Positions 9,688 through 18,688 are shown, counted from the first letter of the stretch. The stretch is 64,000 bases of DNA from Spirosoma aerolatum (GCF_002056795.1 NZ_CP020104.1:1933001-1997000); one strand, 5' to 3'. Translations and numbers: made by a program. The notes: a model not told the origin generated them from the sequence alone.

Positions 9688-9770
9688 TGTATAATATAAG
9701 ATGTAGGGTGTAGGATGTAAAGTGCCTGTTTTTGTTCATAGAGCATACATCCTATATCATACATTATTTA
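9681..9770. repeat. Word-like inverted repeat carrying both stop codons of converging genes
   Basis: Arms 9681-9707 and 9744-9770 match at 23 of 27 positions. The words are AATAATGTAT and AGGATGTA/GATGTAGGG. The TAA of the glycosyltransferase (9685-9687) and the TAA of the minus-strand PspC gene (9768-9770) are both inside arms at near-symmetric positions. It may also act as a bidirectional terminator, although no long T run follows. Confidence 0.75.
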
Positions 9771-9989
9771 CAGTTCCCAGATAGTTGGATGAGCATGCCG
9801 ACGAAGATGCTTGTTCATTTCCATCCAGAAAGCGAGTATCAAGTAAAGCACAACTGGCGATCCTAAGGTCAAACACGACGTATAAATAAAATATAAGCGG
9901 ATACTACTAGCTGAGATATTCATTTTCTCACCTAGGAGGGCGCATACGCCAAACGCTTGATTTTCAATGAAATAACGTATCTTGTCCAT
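9768..9989 (-). CDS. Small PspC-domain inner membrane protein
   Basis: A 73-residue protein matching the short Bacteroidota form of the PspC domain. MDKIRYFIENQAFGVCALLG provides the domain start, SIRLYFIYTSC the central Arg-containing segment, and TLGSPVVLYLILAFWM one membrane helix. PspC-type proteins are linked to envelope stress, but these free-standing short forms are uncharacterised. I chose the ATG at 9989; an upstream start at 10043 would add 18 residues that do not fit the family. Its stop lies in the repeat arm at 9768. Confidence 0.85.
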   Translation of the reverse strand: MDKIRYFIENQAFGVCALLGEKMNISASSIRLYFIYTSCLTLGSPVVLYLILAFWMEMNKHLRRHAHPTIWEL

Positions 9990-10328
9990 TTTCTTATATA
10001 TGAAGTGCCTAAAAGATCTGGGCAATGATATGACGAAGAACAAACTGGGTTTTTGATAGAATGTTTGCTCTTTGGATAAAAAAGCAATATAAACTTAGTG
10101 AAATTAGCTAAAAAGTGTTGGTAAACTCATTGAAGTCGGAACATTTTTGTTTTCTTTGTGTTGTAACGGCTATGACGGTGCATAAGTGTCGTTTTTAGCT
10201 ATTTTTTTAACAAAGTTCGTTGATTATCAACTAAGTACCCTGGTAACGGGATGGTCTGGTATCTGTTTCCTGAATCTTTGTTAATAACTGACCCTTTAAA
10301 TGTTTAATTGTTTAATTGTTTAAGTTTT
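9990..10328. other. Divergent region with long cold-shock 5' leader
   Basis: This 339-bp region separates the pspC-like gene (-) from the cold-shock gene (+). The last part contains three near-identical copies of TTTAATTG (about 10302-10322) directly before the cold-shock start, and several T-rich tracts (about 10142-10215). No gene was found. The T-rich leader would suit a cold-responsive 5' UTR, but that is inference. Confidence 0.5.
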
Positions 10329-10529
10329 ATGCAAACAGGTGAAGTAAAATTCTTTAACGAGAGTAAAGGCTACGGATTTATCGTTGAAGACGGTACCAAC
10401 AGAGACATTTTCGTTCACATTACCGGTTTAAACGGAATTACCATTCGTGAGAAGGACCGGGTACAGTTTGAAGTGATTGACGGCAAAAAAGGACTAAACG
10501 CCGTAAAGGTGCAGAAAATAGCCGACTAG
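10329..10529 (+). CDS. Cold-shock domain protein
   Basis: A 66-residue single cold-shock domain, a nucleic-acid-binding OB fold. It has the RNP1-type motif KGYGFIVED (about residues 13-21) and RNP2-type DIFVHI (about 26-31). The start at ATG 10329 gives the canonical [17 protein letters not shown]. An in-frame ATG seven codons upstream lies in the TTTAATTG repeats and adds residues not usual for the family. It is followed by a bidirectional hairpin. Confidence 0.93.
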   Translation: MQTGEVKFFNESKGYGFIVEDGTNRDIFVHITGLNGITIREKDRVQFEVIDGKKGLNAVKVQKIAD

Positions 10530-10545
10530 GGTAAGTCTGTGAGGA

Positions 10546-10582
10546 CCAGAGTATGAAAGGTTTTATCTCTTTCATACTCTGG
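10546..10582. terminator. Bidirectional hairpin terminator
   Basis: Perfect 14-bp arms 10546-10559 and 10569-10582 around the loop GTTTTATCT. It sits between the converging cold-shock gene and lysS. Confidence 0.75.
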
Positions 10583-10590
10583 TTTATGAA

Positions 10591-12345
10591 TTACTCTGCT
10601 ATCCAGCCACGAACCTCCTCAATACGAGGCATTGCTACATCCATTTTTAGTTTTTTACGAACTCCACCAAGATCATTAAAAAGCTTATTTGGGTTTGCAG
10701 CACGTAGCTGTTCAACAGTCAGGATGCCCAGCTTTTGCAAAGCAGCCACCCATTCGGCAGGTACACCGGCAGCAACAAAATCTCCTTCGCCCGATTGTTC
10801 GACTTTCTTTTCAGGCCGCATCTGTGGGAAAAACAGAACGTCCTGAATAGAAGGCTGGTTGGTCATTATCATGGTTAGCCGATCAATACCTAGTCCCACA
10901 CCAGCCGTAGGGGGCATACCGTATTCCAGCGCTCTTAAAAAGTCTTCGTCCAGCGCCATCGCTTCTTCGTCGCCCCGTTCGGCCAGACGTAGCTGATCCT
11001 CAAATCGTTCACGCTGGTCAATTGGGTCATTCAGCTCTGAATAGGCATTCGCAATTTCTTTTCCGTTACAGATCGCTTCAAACCGTTCGACAAGACCCGG
11101 TTTGCTTCGGTGTTTTTTTGTCAGTGGTGACATCTCGACCGGGTAGTCGGTAATGAATGTGGGCTGAATTAGGTTAGGCTCACAGGCCTCGCCAAACAAC
11201 TCGTCGATCAGTTTAGACTTGCCCATGGTATTGTCTACTTCGATGCCCCGGCTTTGTGCTACCTGACGCAACTCATCTTCTTCCATAGCCGACACATCAA
11301 CACCCGTATATTCCTGAATGGCCTCGAACATGGTCATGCGCTTCCAGGGGCGTTTGAAATCGATCACATTCGTACCAACCGTCACCTTCGTCGTACCGGC
11401 AACATCCAGCGCCACTTTTTCGACCATTTCCTCAATGGTATCCATCATCCAGAGGTAGTCTTTATAAGCCACGTAAAATTCAACCTGCGTAAACTCCGGA
11501 TTGTGCGTACGGTCCATCCCCTCGTTACGGAAGTCTTTGGCAAACTCGAATACGCCATCATAGCCACCAACGATCAGCCGTTTGAGGTATAACTCATTGG
11601 CAATCCGCATATAAAGCGTCATGTCGAGTGAGTTATGATGCGTACGGAAAGGCCGTGCCGTAGCGCCCCCATGAATAGGTTGCAGAATAGGGGTTTCGAC
11701 TTCCAGATAGCCTTTGTTGCTCAGGTACTGGCGAATCGAATTGACCAGTTTGGTTCGTTTTATGAAAACATCACGCACCTGCGGATTTACAATCAGGTCG
11801 ACATAGCGCTGGCGATACCGTTGCTCTGGATCGGTAAAGGCGTCGTACACTTCTTTCTCACCCTGATCGTTGACCACCTCTTTTACGACCGGTAAAGGGC
11901 GTAGTGATTTATTGAGCAGCGTAAATTCCCGAACGTAAACAGACAACTCTCCGGTTTTGGTCGAGAATACATTCCCTCGCACACCAATAATGTCGCCAAT
12001 GTCGAGCAATTTTTTAAAGACGGTGTTGTACAGGGTTTTATCGTCACCAGGGCACAGGTCATCGCGTCGGAAATAGAGCTGCATTCGCCCGGTCGAATCC
12101 TGCATTTCGGCAAAGGAGGCATTCCCCATAATGCGGAAACCCATCAGGCGCCCAGCTAGTTGGATATTTCCCCAATGACTGTCGCCCGACAGATCCTGTT
12201 CGGGTTCAATGGTCGGAAAAGCCTCCCGGATACCGGCAATAGTAGCCGTTACGTCAAACAGTTCGGCAGGGTAGGGGTCGATCCCCATCCGCATTAATTC
12301 TTCGCGTTTTTGTCGGCGATTTATTTCTTGTTCACTCAGGAGCAT
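10591..12345 (-). CDS. lysS: Lysyl-tRNA synthetase, class II
   Basis: Charges tRNA-Lys. The 584-residue protein has an N-terminal OB-fold anticodon domain (about residues 55-170) and a class II catalytic core with motif 2 [16 protein letters not shown] and motif 3 [13 protein letters not shown]. After the usual end ([10 protein letters not shown]) it has about 70 extra residues, including [20 protein letters not shown] and a helical [11 protein letters not shown] segment. From memory, this helix-hairpin-helix-like extension occurs in other Bacteroidota LysRS. I use the ATG at 12345; a TTG three codons upstream is the alternative. Confidence 0.95.
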   Translation of the reverse strand: MLLSEQEINRRQKREELMRMGIDPYPAELFDVTATIAGIREAFPTIEPEQDLSGDSHWGNIQLAGRLMGFRIMGNASFAEMQDSTGRMQLYFRRDDLCPGDDKTLYNTVFKKLLDIGDIIGVRGNVFSTKTGELSVYVREFTLLNKSLRPLPVVKEVVNDQGEKEVYDAFTDPEQRYRQRYVDLIVNPQVRDVFIKRTKLVNSIRQYLSNKGYLEVETPILQPIHGGATARPFRTHHNSLDMTLYMRIANELYLKRLIVGGYDGVFEFAKDFRNEGMDRTHNPEFTQVEFYVAYKDYLWMMDTIEEMVEKVALDVAGTTKVTVGTNVIDFKRPWKRMTMFEAIQEYTGVDVSAMEEDELRQVAQSRGIEVDNTMGKSKLIDELFGEACEPNLIQPTFITDYPVEMSPLTKKHRSKPGLVERFEAICNGKEIANAYSELNDPIDQRERFEDQLRLAERGDEEAMALDEDFLRALEYGMPPTAGVGLGIDRLTMIMTNQPSIQDVLFFPQMRPEKKVEQSGEGDFVAAGVPAEWVAALQKLGILTVEQLRAANPNKLFNDLGGVRKKLKMDVAMPRIEEVRGWIAE

Positions 12346-12532
12346 GATTGTCAATGGTCAGTCAACCGGTTGGTTAACCAGGATTTTAGCCCGCAAAAAT
12401 AGTGAAAAGGATTGGCGTTTGCAGAGTTAGCGTTTGAAGGGGCTGAGTTTTGTTCATACAAGTGGCTGGCAAGACCCTCTTTCGAGCGAAAAATAGAGAT
12501 TATGAGGGATTGTAAGTATGCGGGATGAAGTC

Positions 12533-12587
12533 AAAAATAACATGGCCGCAAACGAGTAGACAGATCGTTTGCGGCCATGTTATTTTT
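12533..12587 (-). terminator. Strong intrinsic terminator after the dehydrogenase gene
   Basis: Perfect 23-bp arms 12533-12555 and 12565-12587, with AAAAA and TTTTT at the outer ends and loop GTAGACAGA. It lies immediately 3' of the leftward alcohol dehydrogenase gene, so it ends the sugar cluster transcript. Confidence 0.85.
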
Positions 12588-12598
12588 AGGAGCAGTGT

Positions 12599-13618
12599 TT
12601 AGCCCTCCAGGGACACCATCGCCTTAATGACCCCATTAGCGGGATTCAGCCAACTGGCAAATTCGTCGCGTACCTGTCCAAACGCAACCCGATGCGTAAT
12701 GTACGTGGTAGGGTCAACCAGTCCGGCTTTCATTGACGAAATTACGTGTTCAAAATCGGCACGGGTCGCGTTTCGGCTGCTCATCAACGTGCCTTCCCGC
12801 TTATGAAATTCGGGGTGGCTAAAGCTGATTTCACCTTTCTGTAAACCAATCAATATATACCGGGCACCATGGGCCATGTACCGAAAGGCATTGTTAATTG
12901 CTCGTAAGCTGCCTGTTGCGTCGATGACTACAGTAGGCAGCTCACCGTTGGTGATTAACGAGAGCTGCTCATACACATCGGGCGAAGTAGCCAGAACTGT
13001 ATGAGCTACTTTCAATCGGTCCTGGCAAAAGGCCAGCCGCGATTCGTTGATATCGAGTGCAATGACGTTTCCACCGGCAATGCGGGCAAATTCCATTACG
13101 CCCAACCCGATGGGGCCAGCGCCAACTACCAGTACCCATTCGCCTGGCTGTACACCTGCCCTACGAACACCGTGAGCACCAATCGCTAAGGGTTCAACCA
13201 GCGCCAGTTCATCGAAACTCAGCCCATTGCCATGCACCAGTGAATGAGAGGGCACTGATAAGTATTCGACCATACCGCCGTCTGCATGAACACCGCACAC
13301 CTGCAAATTGACACAGCAGTTGGGTTTCCCTGATCGGCAGGCAATGCAGTGGCCACAGTTGAAATAAGGTATGAACGTAACGGCTTCGCCAGGTTCAAAA
13401 CCCGGTGCATTGTCGGCTTCGACTAGCTCACCCGCCAGTTCATGACCCAAAATTCGGGGGTAGTTAAAAAAGGGCTGAGTGCCTTCAAAAGCGTGTAAAT
13501 CGGTGCCACAGATTCCGATCCGACGAATGCGCAGAATACTATGATCGGGTTGTAAACTTGGTTTTTCGCCTGACTGGTAGTCTAACTGGCCCGGCGTTGT
13601 ACAGACTAATGTTTGCAT
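12599..13618 (-). CDS. Zinc-dependent alcohol (polyol) dehydrogenase, MDR family
   Basis: A 339-residue medium-chain dehydrogenase that oxidises a sugar or polyol with NAD(P). Catalytic zinc ligands are seen in GICGTDLH and GHEL; a structural zinc lobe is present (NCGHCIACRSGKPNCC). The Rossmann motif GAGPIGLGVMEFA is followed by ALDIN. It is the last gene of a leftward cluster with a FucP-like permease, a cupin and an SDR, so a role in deoxy-sugar or L-fucose oxidation is likely but not proven. The start at ATG 13618 gives MQTLVCTTPG; the open frame continues upstream to 13669 without family similarity. Confidence 0.9.
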   Translation of the reverse strand: MQTLVCTTPGQLDYQSGEKPSLQPDHSILRIRRIGICGTDLHAFEGTQPFFNYPRILGHELAGELVEADNAPGFEPGEAVTFIPYFNCGHCIACRSGKPNCCVNLQVCGVHADGGMVEYLSVPSHSLVHGNGLSFDELALVEPLAIGAHGVRRAGVQPGEWVLVVGAGPIGLGVMEFARIAGGNVIALDINESRLAFCQDRLKVAHTVLATSPDVYEQLSLITNGELPTVVIDATGSLRAINNAFRYMAHGARYILIGLQKGEISFSHPEFHKREGTLMSSRNATRADFEHVISSMKAGLVDPTTYITHRVAFGQVRDEFASWLNPANGVIKAMVSLEG

Positions 13619-13651
13619 AAAATAGGGAATTGTTACTGCTGCAACGTAATG

Positions 13652-13740
13652 CGGGCAAGATGTCCGCATGGTCCATACGATTACAGACAGAGCTGTGGCC
13701 TACCGTTGTCGCAGTTTTAACTATGCGGACATTCTGTCCG
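13652..13740. repeat. GC-rich inverted repeat between SDR and dehydrogenase genes
   Basis: Arms 13652-13669 and 13723-13740 match at 15 of 18 positions, with the word GTCCGCAT. It fills the gap between two codirectional sugar genes and ends next to the SDR stop codon, as other repeats in this window do. A related GCGGGC/GCCCGC hairpin (56194-56210) precedes the FAH-fold gene. Confidence 0.6.
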
Positions 13741-13742
13741 AG

Positions 13743-14534
13743 TTAGTTTGCGTTGGCTAAAGCCCGGTCGAGGTGAACATAACCCCCATCGACATAGAGC
13801 AGTTGACCCGTAGTGTGACTTGAGCGGGGCGACAACAGGAATACTGTTGTATTGGCAATCTCTTCGGCTGTGGTCATCCGATTTTCAAGCGGGATATTTG
13901 CCACAATAGAGGCTAGTTTGTCTTCGGGATTCGGTAGCGTCTGAATCCAGCGTTCGTATAGGGGTGTCCAGCATTCGGCTACGATGATGGCATTGACCCG
14001 AATGCCATATTTGAGCAGTTCAACGGCCCACTCACGAGTCAGCGCATTGCGGCCACCGTTTGCCGCTGCGTAAGCGGACGTTCCTCCCTGACCTGTTTCG
14101 GCGGTTTTAGAACTAATGTTGACAATCGCTCCTTTGGATTCTTTTAAGGCGGGTAGGGCGTAGTGGACAATCAGGTAATAATGTACCAGATTTTTGTGCA
14201 GTGAAGCCATAAATGCTTCGTAATTGCCATGTTCAAGACCAACACCATCGTTGACGCCAGCATTGTTGACCACACCGTCGATGCGTCCGAACTGTTGCAG
14301 GACAGCATTTACTGCTTTTTCCGATTCCTCGGGTTTCGTGAGTTCGGCCGCGACCTGAAAAGCCTGTTGCCCGGCAGCTTCCAGTTCTGCTACCACCTTT
14401 AGGTTATCGGCTTCATTACGGCCAATAATTACCGGAATGGCTCCTTCGCCTGCCAGCACTTTAACTATGCCTTCGCCAATACCTTTAGCGCCACCTGTAA
14501 CGATGATAACCTTGTTTTGCAGTTGTAAATCCAT
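13743..14534 (-). CDS. SDR family oxidoreductase, L-fucose dehydrogenase-like, with Asn in place of catalytic Lys
   Basis: A classical-length SDR of 263 residues. The cofactor motif is TGGAKGIGEG near residues 13-22, followed by NNAGVNDG (about 90-97), SSKTAETGQGG and the Tyr-containing SAYAAANGG. The canonical YxxxK is Y-A-A-A-N: the Lys is Asn, read directly from the DNA (codon AAC). The C-terminal RVNAIIVAECWTPLYERW resembles enzymes annotated as L-fucose dehydrogenase in nonphosphorylating fucose pathways. It lies between a cupin gene and a zinc dehydrogenase in a cluster with a FucP-like permease. Activity may be altered or the Asn may be subfamily-specific. Confidence 0.88.
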   Translation of the reverse strand: MDLQLQNKVIIVTGGAKGIGEGIVKVLAGEGAIPVIIGRNEADNLKVVAELEAAGQQAFQVAAELTKPEESEKAVNAVLQQFGRIDGVVNNAGVNDGVGLEHGNYEAFMASLHKNLVHYYLIVHYALPALKESKGAIVNISSKTAETGQGGTSAYAAANGGRNALTREWAVELLKYGIRVNAIIVAECWTPLYERWIQTLPNPEDKLASIVANIPLENRMTTAEEIANTTVFLLSPRSSHTTGQLLYVDGGYVHLDRALANAN

Positions 14535-14705
14535 GTTGTTTTATTCGGTAAGAAATGCCGGTAAAGTTAAGGCTGTGTTTTTAGGTTTCGTGTTTCAGGC
14601 TAGCTGAAGCATCAGAATCGAAAATGATTTCCAAAAAGAAAGTCCTCACACAACTCGGTGGGACTTTTCCAGAAAACCAACCTATAAAATAACTCCGTGT
14701 GCATC

Positions 14706-15095
14706 TTAAGCCAGTTGAAAACACAACTGATTGAATTCGTCTTCGTAGATATAATCGCTCGGATCATACAACTCCGACGCGGCTACCAGCAATATGGTAT
14801 CGGTAGTGAATCGAATCTCTTTCCATAGCATTGGAGGAATGTATACGGCCTGCCCGGTTTCGGTCAGCCGAAGCTGGGCAGCTTCGCCTTCCCTATTTCT
14901 TAAGTCGATGGTAAGTTCTCCCTGTAGAACAATTAAATATTCCTGACAAGCGCGATGTGCGTGAGTACCCCGAATGGCATCTGTTGGAACGCCATAGATC
15001 CAGTAAAGACGTTTTACCGGGAACGGGGCCTGTTTGAGTAAGGAAAGCGTATCCTTATTCGTTAAGTCAAGTTTATTAATCGTGAGCATTGCCAT
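14706..15095 (-). CDS. Cupin of the FdtA/QdtA (WxcM-like) sugar ketoisomerase family
   Basis: A 129-residue single cupin domain. It shows RLYWIYGVPTDAIRG near residue 30, the HAHRACQEYLIVLQGELT metal/substrate-side strands, and the YIPPMLWKEI motif. These match the family of dTDP-4-dehydro-6-deoxyglucose 3,4-ketoisomerases. These enzymes normally sit in O-antigen or glycan gene clusters; here the gene is inside a catabolic-looking fucose cluster, between the permease and the SDR. ATG 15095 (or 15089) is chosen; the longer frame to 15215 overlaps the permease gene and adds an unrelated N-terminus. Confidence 0.85.
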   Translation of the reverse strand: MAMLTINKLDLTNKDTLSLLKQAPFPVKRLYWIYGVPTDAIRGTHAHRACQEYLIVLQGELTIDLRNREGEAAQLRLTETGQAVYIPPMLWKEIRFTTDTILLVAASELYDPSDYIYEDEFNQLCFQLA

Positions 15096-15139
15096 ACGTT
15101 TGACGGTGATTTCTGTACTCCTTTTGTGATGCCTTAGTG

Positions 15140-16393
15140 TTAGTGCGAAGCTGTTAACGTCACATTCTTCACTGTGAAGTTTTTTACCGCGAAATAGAGA
15201 ATCGGTAAGAAACAACAGGCCGGTACCAGGTAGGCCGTTTGCATAGTGGTCAGGTCTGAAACCCGACCCATAATAACCGGGAAGAACGCTCCACCCGCTA
15301 TCGCCATAATAACAAGCGAAGACCCCAGCTTTGTTTTCGATCCTAACCCCCGGATACTCAGGGCGAAAATGGTTGGGAACATGATCGACATAAAAAACTC
15401 AACGCCGATCAGGGCATAAACCGGCACCTGGCCATGCCCGGTTACCGCAATGGCTAATAGACCAATATTGAGCAGGCTGTACAAGGCCAGTAAACGGGGA
15501 GGAGCTATAAAGCGCATCAGAAAGGTGCCAAAGAAACGACCAACCATAAAAGCCAGCAACGCTATAGATAGCAGTTTGGCGGCCGGCTTTTCGGTAATAT
15601 TGGCAGCCTGGCTAACAAAGCGAATAAAAAAGCTACTTACACAAACCTGAGCGCCTACGTAAAAAAATTGAGCAATTACGCCTGTAATCAAATTCTTTTC
15701 GGTCAGAATCGATTCCTGGCTGGCCGACGGCGAATCGTCTTCATCACTGATAATCGGTAGCGGTGTGCGGCTTATTAAGAGAGCAACCAGGAGAACAAAG
15801 CCACCAATGAGCAAAAATGGAACCTGGACCGACGAAGCTTCTTCTTTCAGATAAGCCTGAAGTTGATCGGCCGACATGGCCTGTTTGTCGGCAACCGACA
15901 GATTCTTGCCGGACAGAATAAACTGGCCACCTGCCAGTGGAGCCAGAAAAGCAGCTAAGCCATTGAACGATTGGGCAAAATTGAGTCGTTGCGTACCCGT
16001 TTCAGGGTCGCCGAGTACGGTGATATAGGGGTTAGCCGCCGTTTCGAGTAGGGTTAAACCGCTGGCAATTACAAATAAGGCAATTAGGAATAAGCTAAAC
16101 TGGAGCGAATCGGCAGCCGGATAGAATAAAAAGGCACCACCGGCAAATAGGAGCAGACCCAGGGTAATGCCTGCTTTGTAGCCATAGCGTTTCATGAAGA
16201 GCCCGGCAGGTATAGCCATTAGAAAATAGGCGATATACGAAGCCGAGTCGATAAACGCTGATTGAACATCACTTAACTGGCACGCTTTTTTCAGGTGTGG
16301 AATCAATATAGGATTCATATTCAAGGCGAATCCCCATAGAAAAAAGAGTGCTGTAATTAAGACGACGGCAAAACGATTCGTAGGTTTAGACAC
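15140..16393 (-). CDS. FucP-like sugar:proton symporter, MFS
   Basis: A 417-residue inner membrane permease with about 12 hydrophobic helices. The start MSKPTNRFAVVLITALFFLWGFALN and the conserved ETAANPYI and RLNFAQSFNG segments are characteristic of the FucP branch of the major facilitator superfamily, which imports L-fucose and related sugars with protons. It is the first gene of the leftward cluster and so probably sets its substrate. The promoter should lie in 16394-16856. Confidence 0.92.
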   Translation of the reverse strand: MSKPTNRFAVVLITALFFLWGFALNMNPILIPHLKKACQLSDVQSAFIDSASYIAYFLMAIPAGLFMKRYGYKAGITLGLLLFAGGAFLFYPAADSLQFSLFLIALFVIASGLTLLETAANPYITVLGDPETGTQRLNFAQSFNGLAAFLAPLAGGQFILSGKNLSVADKQAMSADQLQAYLKEEASSVQVPFLLIGGFVLLVALLISRTPLPIISDEDDSPSASQESILTEKNLITGVIAQFFYVGAQVCVSSFFIRFVSQAANITEKPAAKLLSIALLAFMVGRFFGTFLMRFIAPPRLLALYSLLNIGLLAIAVTGHGQVPVYALIGVEFFMSIMFPTIFALSIRGLGSKTKLGSSLVIMAIAGGAFFPVIMGRVSDLTTMQTAYLVPACCFLPILYFAVKNFTVKNVTLTASH

Positions 16394-16856
16394 TGTACTT
16401 CTTGTGGTTTAGTTGTAAATCCAGTTAAGGTTACGTTGCAAAGGAACTCTATTTATTCGCCCATATTTTGTAGAAATTTATCTGGATAGTCAGCTATTTT
16501 AGCATAGATCACCAATCTCCCTTTTTGGCCGGGGCTTCTTCTGAAAAGATCAAGGGATAAGCATAACTACTTAGCCTTTGATTGTTATTTATAATTAGGT
16601 GGCGACCTGAAATATGGCTTACAATATACGAGTTTTCGCTGGATGGTTGGTATGATAAGCTAAGCCTGGTTATGAAACCATGTTAAAAAATTTCTGCCTT
16701 GGCCCGCCATACTGCTTACCCGCTATACAGCATGTGCTTCATTGGCCGTTGATCAATTGGCCTGACCGCTCCTCCTGTTTTTGAACAACATACTTTATTT
16801 TTAACTATCATTGTGCTATCATTTTGATAGCAAATCTGAACTAAATTTTTACGAAT
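16394..16856. other. Divergent promoter region with short dyad
   Basis: This 463-bp gap separates the FucP-like gene (-) and the SPFH gene (+). No gene is supported. Near the SPFH start there is a dyad of GCTATC and GATAGC (16815-16820 and 16826-16831), preceded by another CTATCATT. It could be an operator or a small 5' UTR hairpin; the evidence is weak. Confidence 0.45.
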
Positions 16857-17705
16857 ATGGAAGAGAAACGACTTACCTCCGTTTCAGGCTATGTGTTTAT
16901 ACTGATTGGCCTGGTCTGTTTTGGCTTAGCTCCCTTTACATTACGTTATGCCCCTATTTTGAGCGGCTTTCTGGCAATATTGGGCATTTTTATCCTGAAA
17001 GGAATAATCGTTATTTACCCAAACGAAGGTATTGCTGCCACCTTTTTTGGGGACTACGTTGGCACCATTAAAGAAACGGGCTTGCGCTGGGTGAATCCCC
17101 TGTACAGTAAAACCCGGATCAGCCTTCGTGCTCGTAACCTGAACGGACAGCAGCTTAAAGTGAATGATAAAATGGGTAACCCCATTGAGATTGCAGCCGT
17201 TGTGGTTTGGCAGGTGGCTGATACGGCCAAAGCTCTGTTCGATGTTGATAACTACGCTAATTTTGTACAGATACAGTCCGAAGCGGCTGTACGGTTTTTA
17301 GCCAGCTCCCATGCCTACGACAACATGGAAGATGAACACGAAAACGTTACCTTGCGCGACAATACCGGCCAGATCAACAAATTTCTGGAGCAGGAGCTTG
17401 ATGAGCGTCTTGGGCAGGCAGGGGTTCGGGTAATGGAAGCGCGAATCAGCCACCTGGCCTATGCACCCGAAATTGCTGGGGCTATGCTTCAGCGTCAGCA
17501 GGCAACCGCCGTGGTATCGGCGCGGAAGCAGATTGTGGAAGGTGCCGTTGGGATGGTCGAAATGGCATTGGCCCGACTTGCTGAAAAGGACGTAGTTCAA
17601 CTGGATGAAGAACGAAAAGCCGCTATGGTGAGCAACCTGCTGGTTGTACTATGTGGTGAAAAAGCAGTTAGCCCGGTCGTAAATGCGGGAACACTGTATA
17701 ATTAA
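16857..17705 (+). CDS. SPFH/band 7 domain membrane protein
   Basis: A 282-residue prohibitin/stomatin-type protein. Two N-terminal hydrophobic segments (about residues 12-32 and 34-52) anchor it, followed by a band 7 domain with NEGIAATFFGDYVGTIKETG, then a helical region with RISHLAYAPEIAGAMLQRQQ and coiled-coil-like residues. Such proteins scaffold membrane microdomains. It is followed, across a perfect 25-bp hairpin, by an Arc-type ribbon-helix-helix gene; the same pairing recurs in other Bacteroidota (memory). Confidence 0.9.
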   Translation: MEEKRLTSVSGYVFILIGLVCFGLAPFTLRYAPILSGFLAILGIFILKGIIVIYPNEGIAATFFGDYVGTIKETGLRWVNPLYSKTRISLRARNLNGQQLKVNDKMGNPIEIAAVVVWQVADTAKALFDVDNYANFVQIQSEAAVRFLASSHAYDNMEDEHENVTLRDNTGQINKFLEQELDERLGQAGVRVMEARISHLAYAPEIAGAMLQRQQATAVVSARKQIVEGAVGMVEMALARLAEKDVVQLDEERKAAMVSNLLVVLCGEKAVSPVVNAGTLYN

Positions 17706-17711
17706 GTACTA

Positions 17712-17770
17712 GACGTGAGTAGCGAGGAGTGCGAATGGCCAGACTATTCGCACTCCTCGCTACTCACGTC
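17712..17770. repeat. Perfect 25-bp word-like inverted repeat
   Basis: Arms 17712-17736 and 17746-17770 are perfectly complementary, with a 9-nt loop GGCCAGACT. The words GTGAGTAGCGAGGAGTGCG and the loop-proximal GAATGGC are shared with copies at 59478-59573 and 63024-63119. After the right arm the vocabulary continues as CACTCCTGA. It lies between the SPFH gene and its small downstream partner. Confidence 0.85.
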
Positions 17771-17786
17771 TCACTCCTGAAAAGAG

Positions 17787-17978
17787 ATGGCTGCTGAAAA
17801 AAAAGCGTTTGTTTTACGGATTCAGCCGGAAACGCTAAAAGAATTGGAACGATGGGCACAGGAAGAGTTTCGAAGTGTGAACGGGCAAATTGAATATCTG
17901 CTCAATGAGGCACTTCGGAAACGCAAAAAACGTGCTCAGCAAATTCCGGATAATGACGTAAAGCCTTCCGATGAATAA
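17787..17978 (+). CDS. Arc-family ribbon-helix-helix protein
   Basis: A 63-residue protein with the short strand KAFVLRIQPETLKELERWA, followed by SVNGQIEYLLNEALRKRKKR, the helix-turn-helix part of Arc-like repressors. The tail is acidic and polar. No toxin gene follows, so this is not an obvious toxin-antitoxin pair. It may control the SPFH gene just upstream. The start ATG at 17787 lies directly after the 25-bp hairpin. Confidence 0.88.
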   Translation: MAAEKKAFVLRIQPETLKELERWAQEEFRSVNGQIEYLLNEALRKRKKRAQQIPDNDVKPSDE

Positions 17979-18001
17979 GCCATTACATCAACTTCACTGT
18001 C

Positions 18002-18688
18002 CTAGTCCTCCTGAGGAGTGTCCAATCCTTTGGTAGAAGCCGTTTTAGCGTCTTGTTCAAGCATCAGATTATATTGATTAATTAACACCAACCGCCCGAA
18101 AAGTAAGCGGTCATTGATATTATGGGTATCCCTATATTTTTTGAGTTGTTTGTCGTAACGGGTCATCAGGGGCGTATACACGTCGGTATAAAACCGGTCG
18201 AGTGCCCGTAAATGATCCCCATCGTTAACAAAGTACTCGAAATATTCGGGATTGTCGGCCATGGCTGGATGGTCGGAATAGTAGGCAGGGTGTGTAAACG
18301 CAATTTTTCGAAAGCCCCGCCTGGACCTGAGTCGTCTGACCACGGCCAGTGAACCGTCCTGACACACTTCGAAAAAGGCCTGCTTAGCTGAAGCCTGGTC
18401 ACTCTGATGAATTAGGGTCTGAAAATCCCGGTATTTATGGAGGTTAAAGTCGAACCAGCCGAATTGGCTGACCTGATTAGTGGAATAGGTGTGCATTCGT
18501 CCATCCTTGGTGCGAAACAGCACCATCTCCGTCAGCCAATTATAGCATATATCGCCTTCCAGCGTGGTTTTGTCCCAGAAGATTACCTTTCCGTTTTGCC
18601 AGATGGGTTTAGGTATAGAAGCCTGGCTAAGAAAAGATTGAAAAAGTACAATTACTATAATTGACGTAATTAAGTAACGATAGGTCAT
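18002..18688 (-). CDS. Hypothetical secreted protein
   Basis: A 228-residue protein with an N-terminal signal peptide (ITSIIVIVLFQSFLSQAS, cleavage near residue 24). The mature part has a beta-rich opening (WQNGKVIFWDKTTLEGDICY and VLFRTKDGRMHTYS) and a polar helical C-terminus. I do not recognise a domain, and there is no Cys for a lipobox. It is monocistronic, converging with the Arc-type gene across only about 23 bp. Confidence 0.75.
   Translation of the reverse strand: MTYRYLITSIIVIVLFQSFLSQASIPKPIWQNGKVIFWDKTTLEGDICYNWLTEMVLFRTKDGRMHTYSTNQVSQFGWFDFNLHKYRDFQTLIHQSDQASAKQAFFEVCQDGSLAVVRRLRSRRGFRKIAFTHPAYYSDHPAMADNPEYFEYFVNDGDHLRALDRFYTDVYTPLMTRYDKQLKKYRDTHNINDRLLFGRLVLINQYNLMLEQDAKTASTKGLDTPQED

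Noticed and set aside
12533..12587. Membership of this 23-bp hairpin in the word-like repeat family
   Set aside because: It lacks internal repeated words and has classic A/T-flanked terminator form, as do 3903-3946, 29212-29274, 45351-45387 and 55120-55159.
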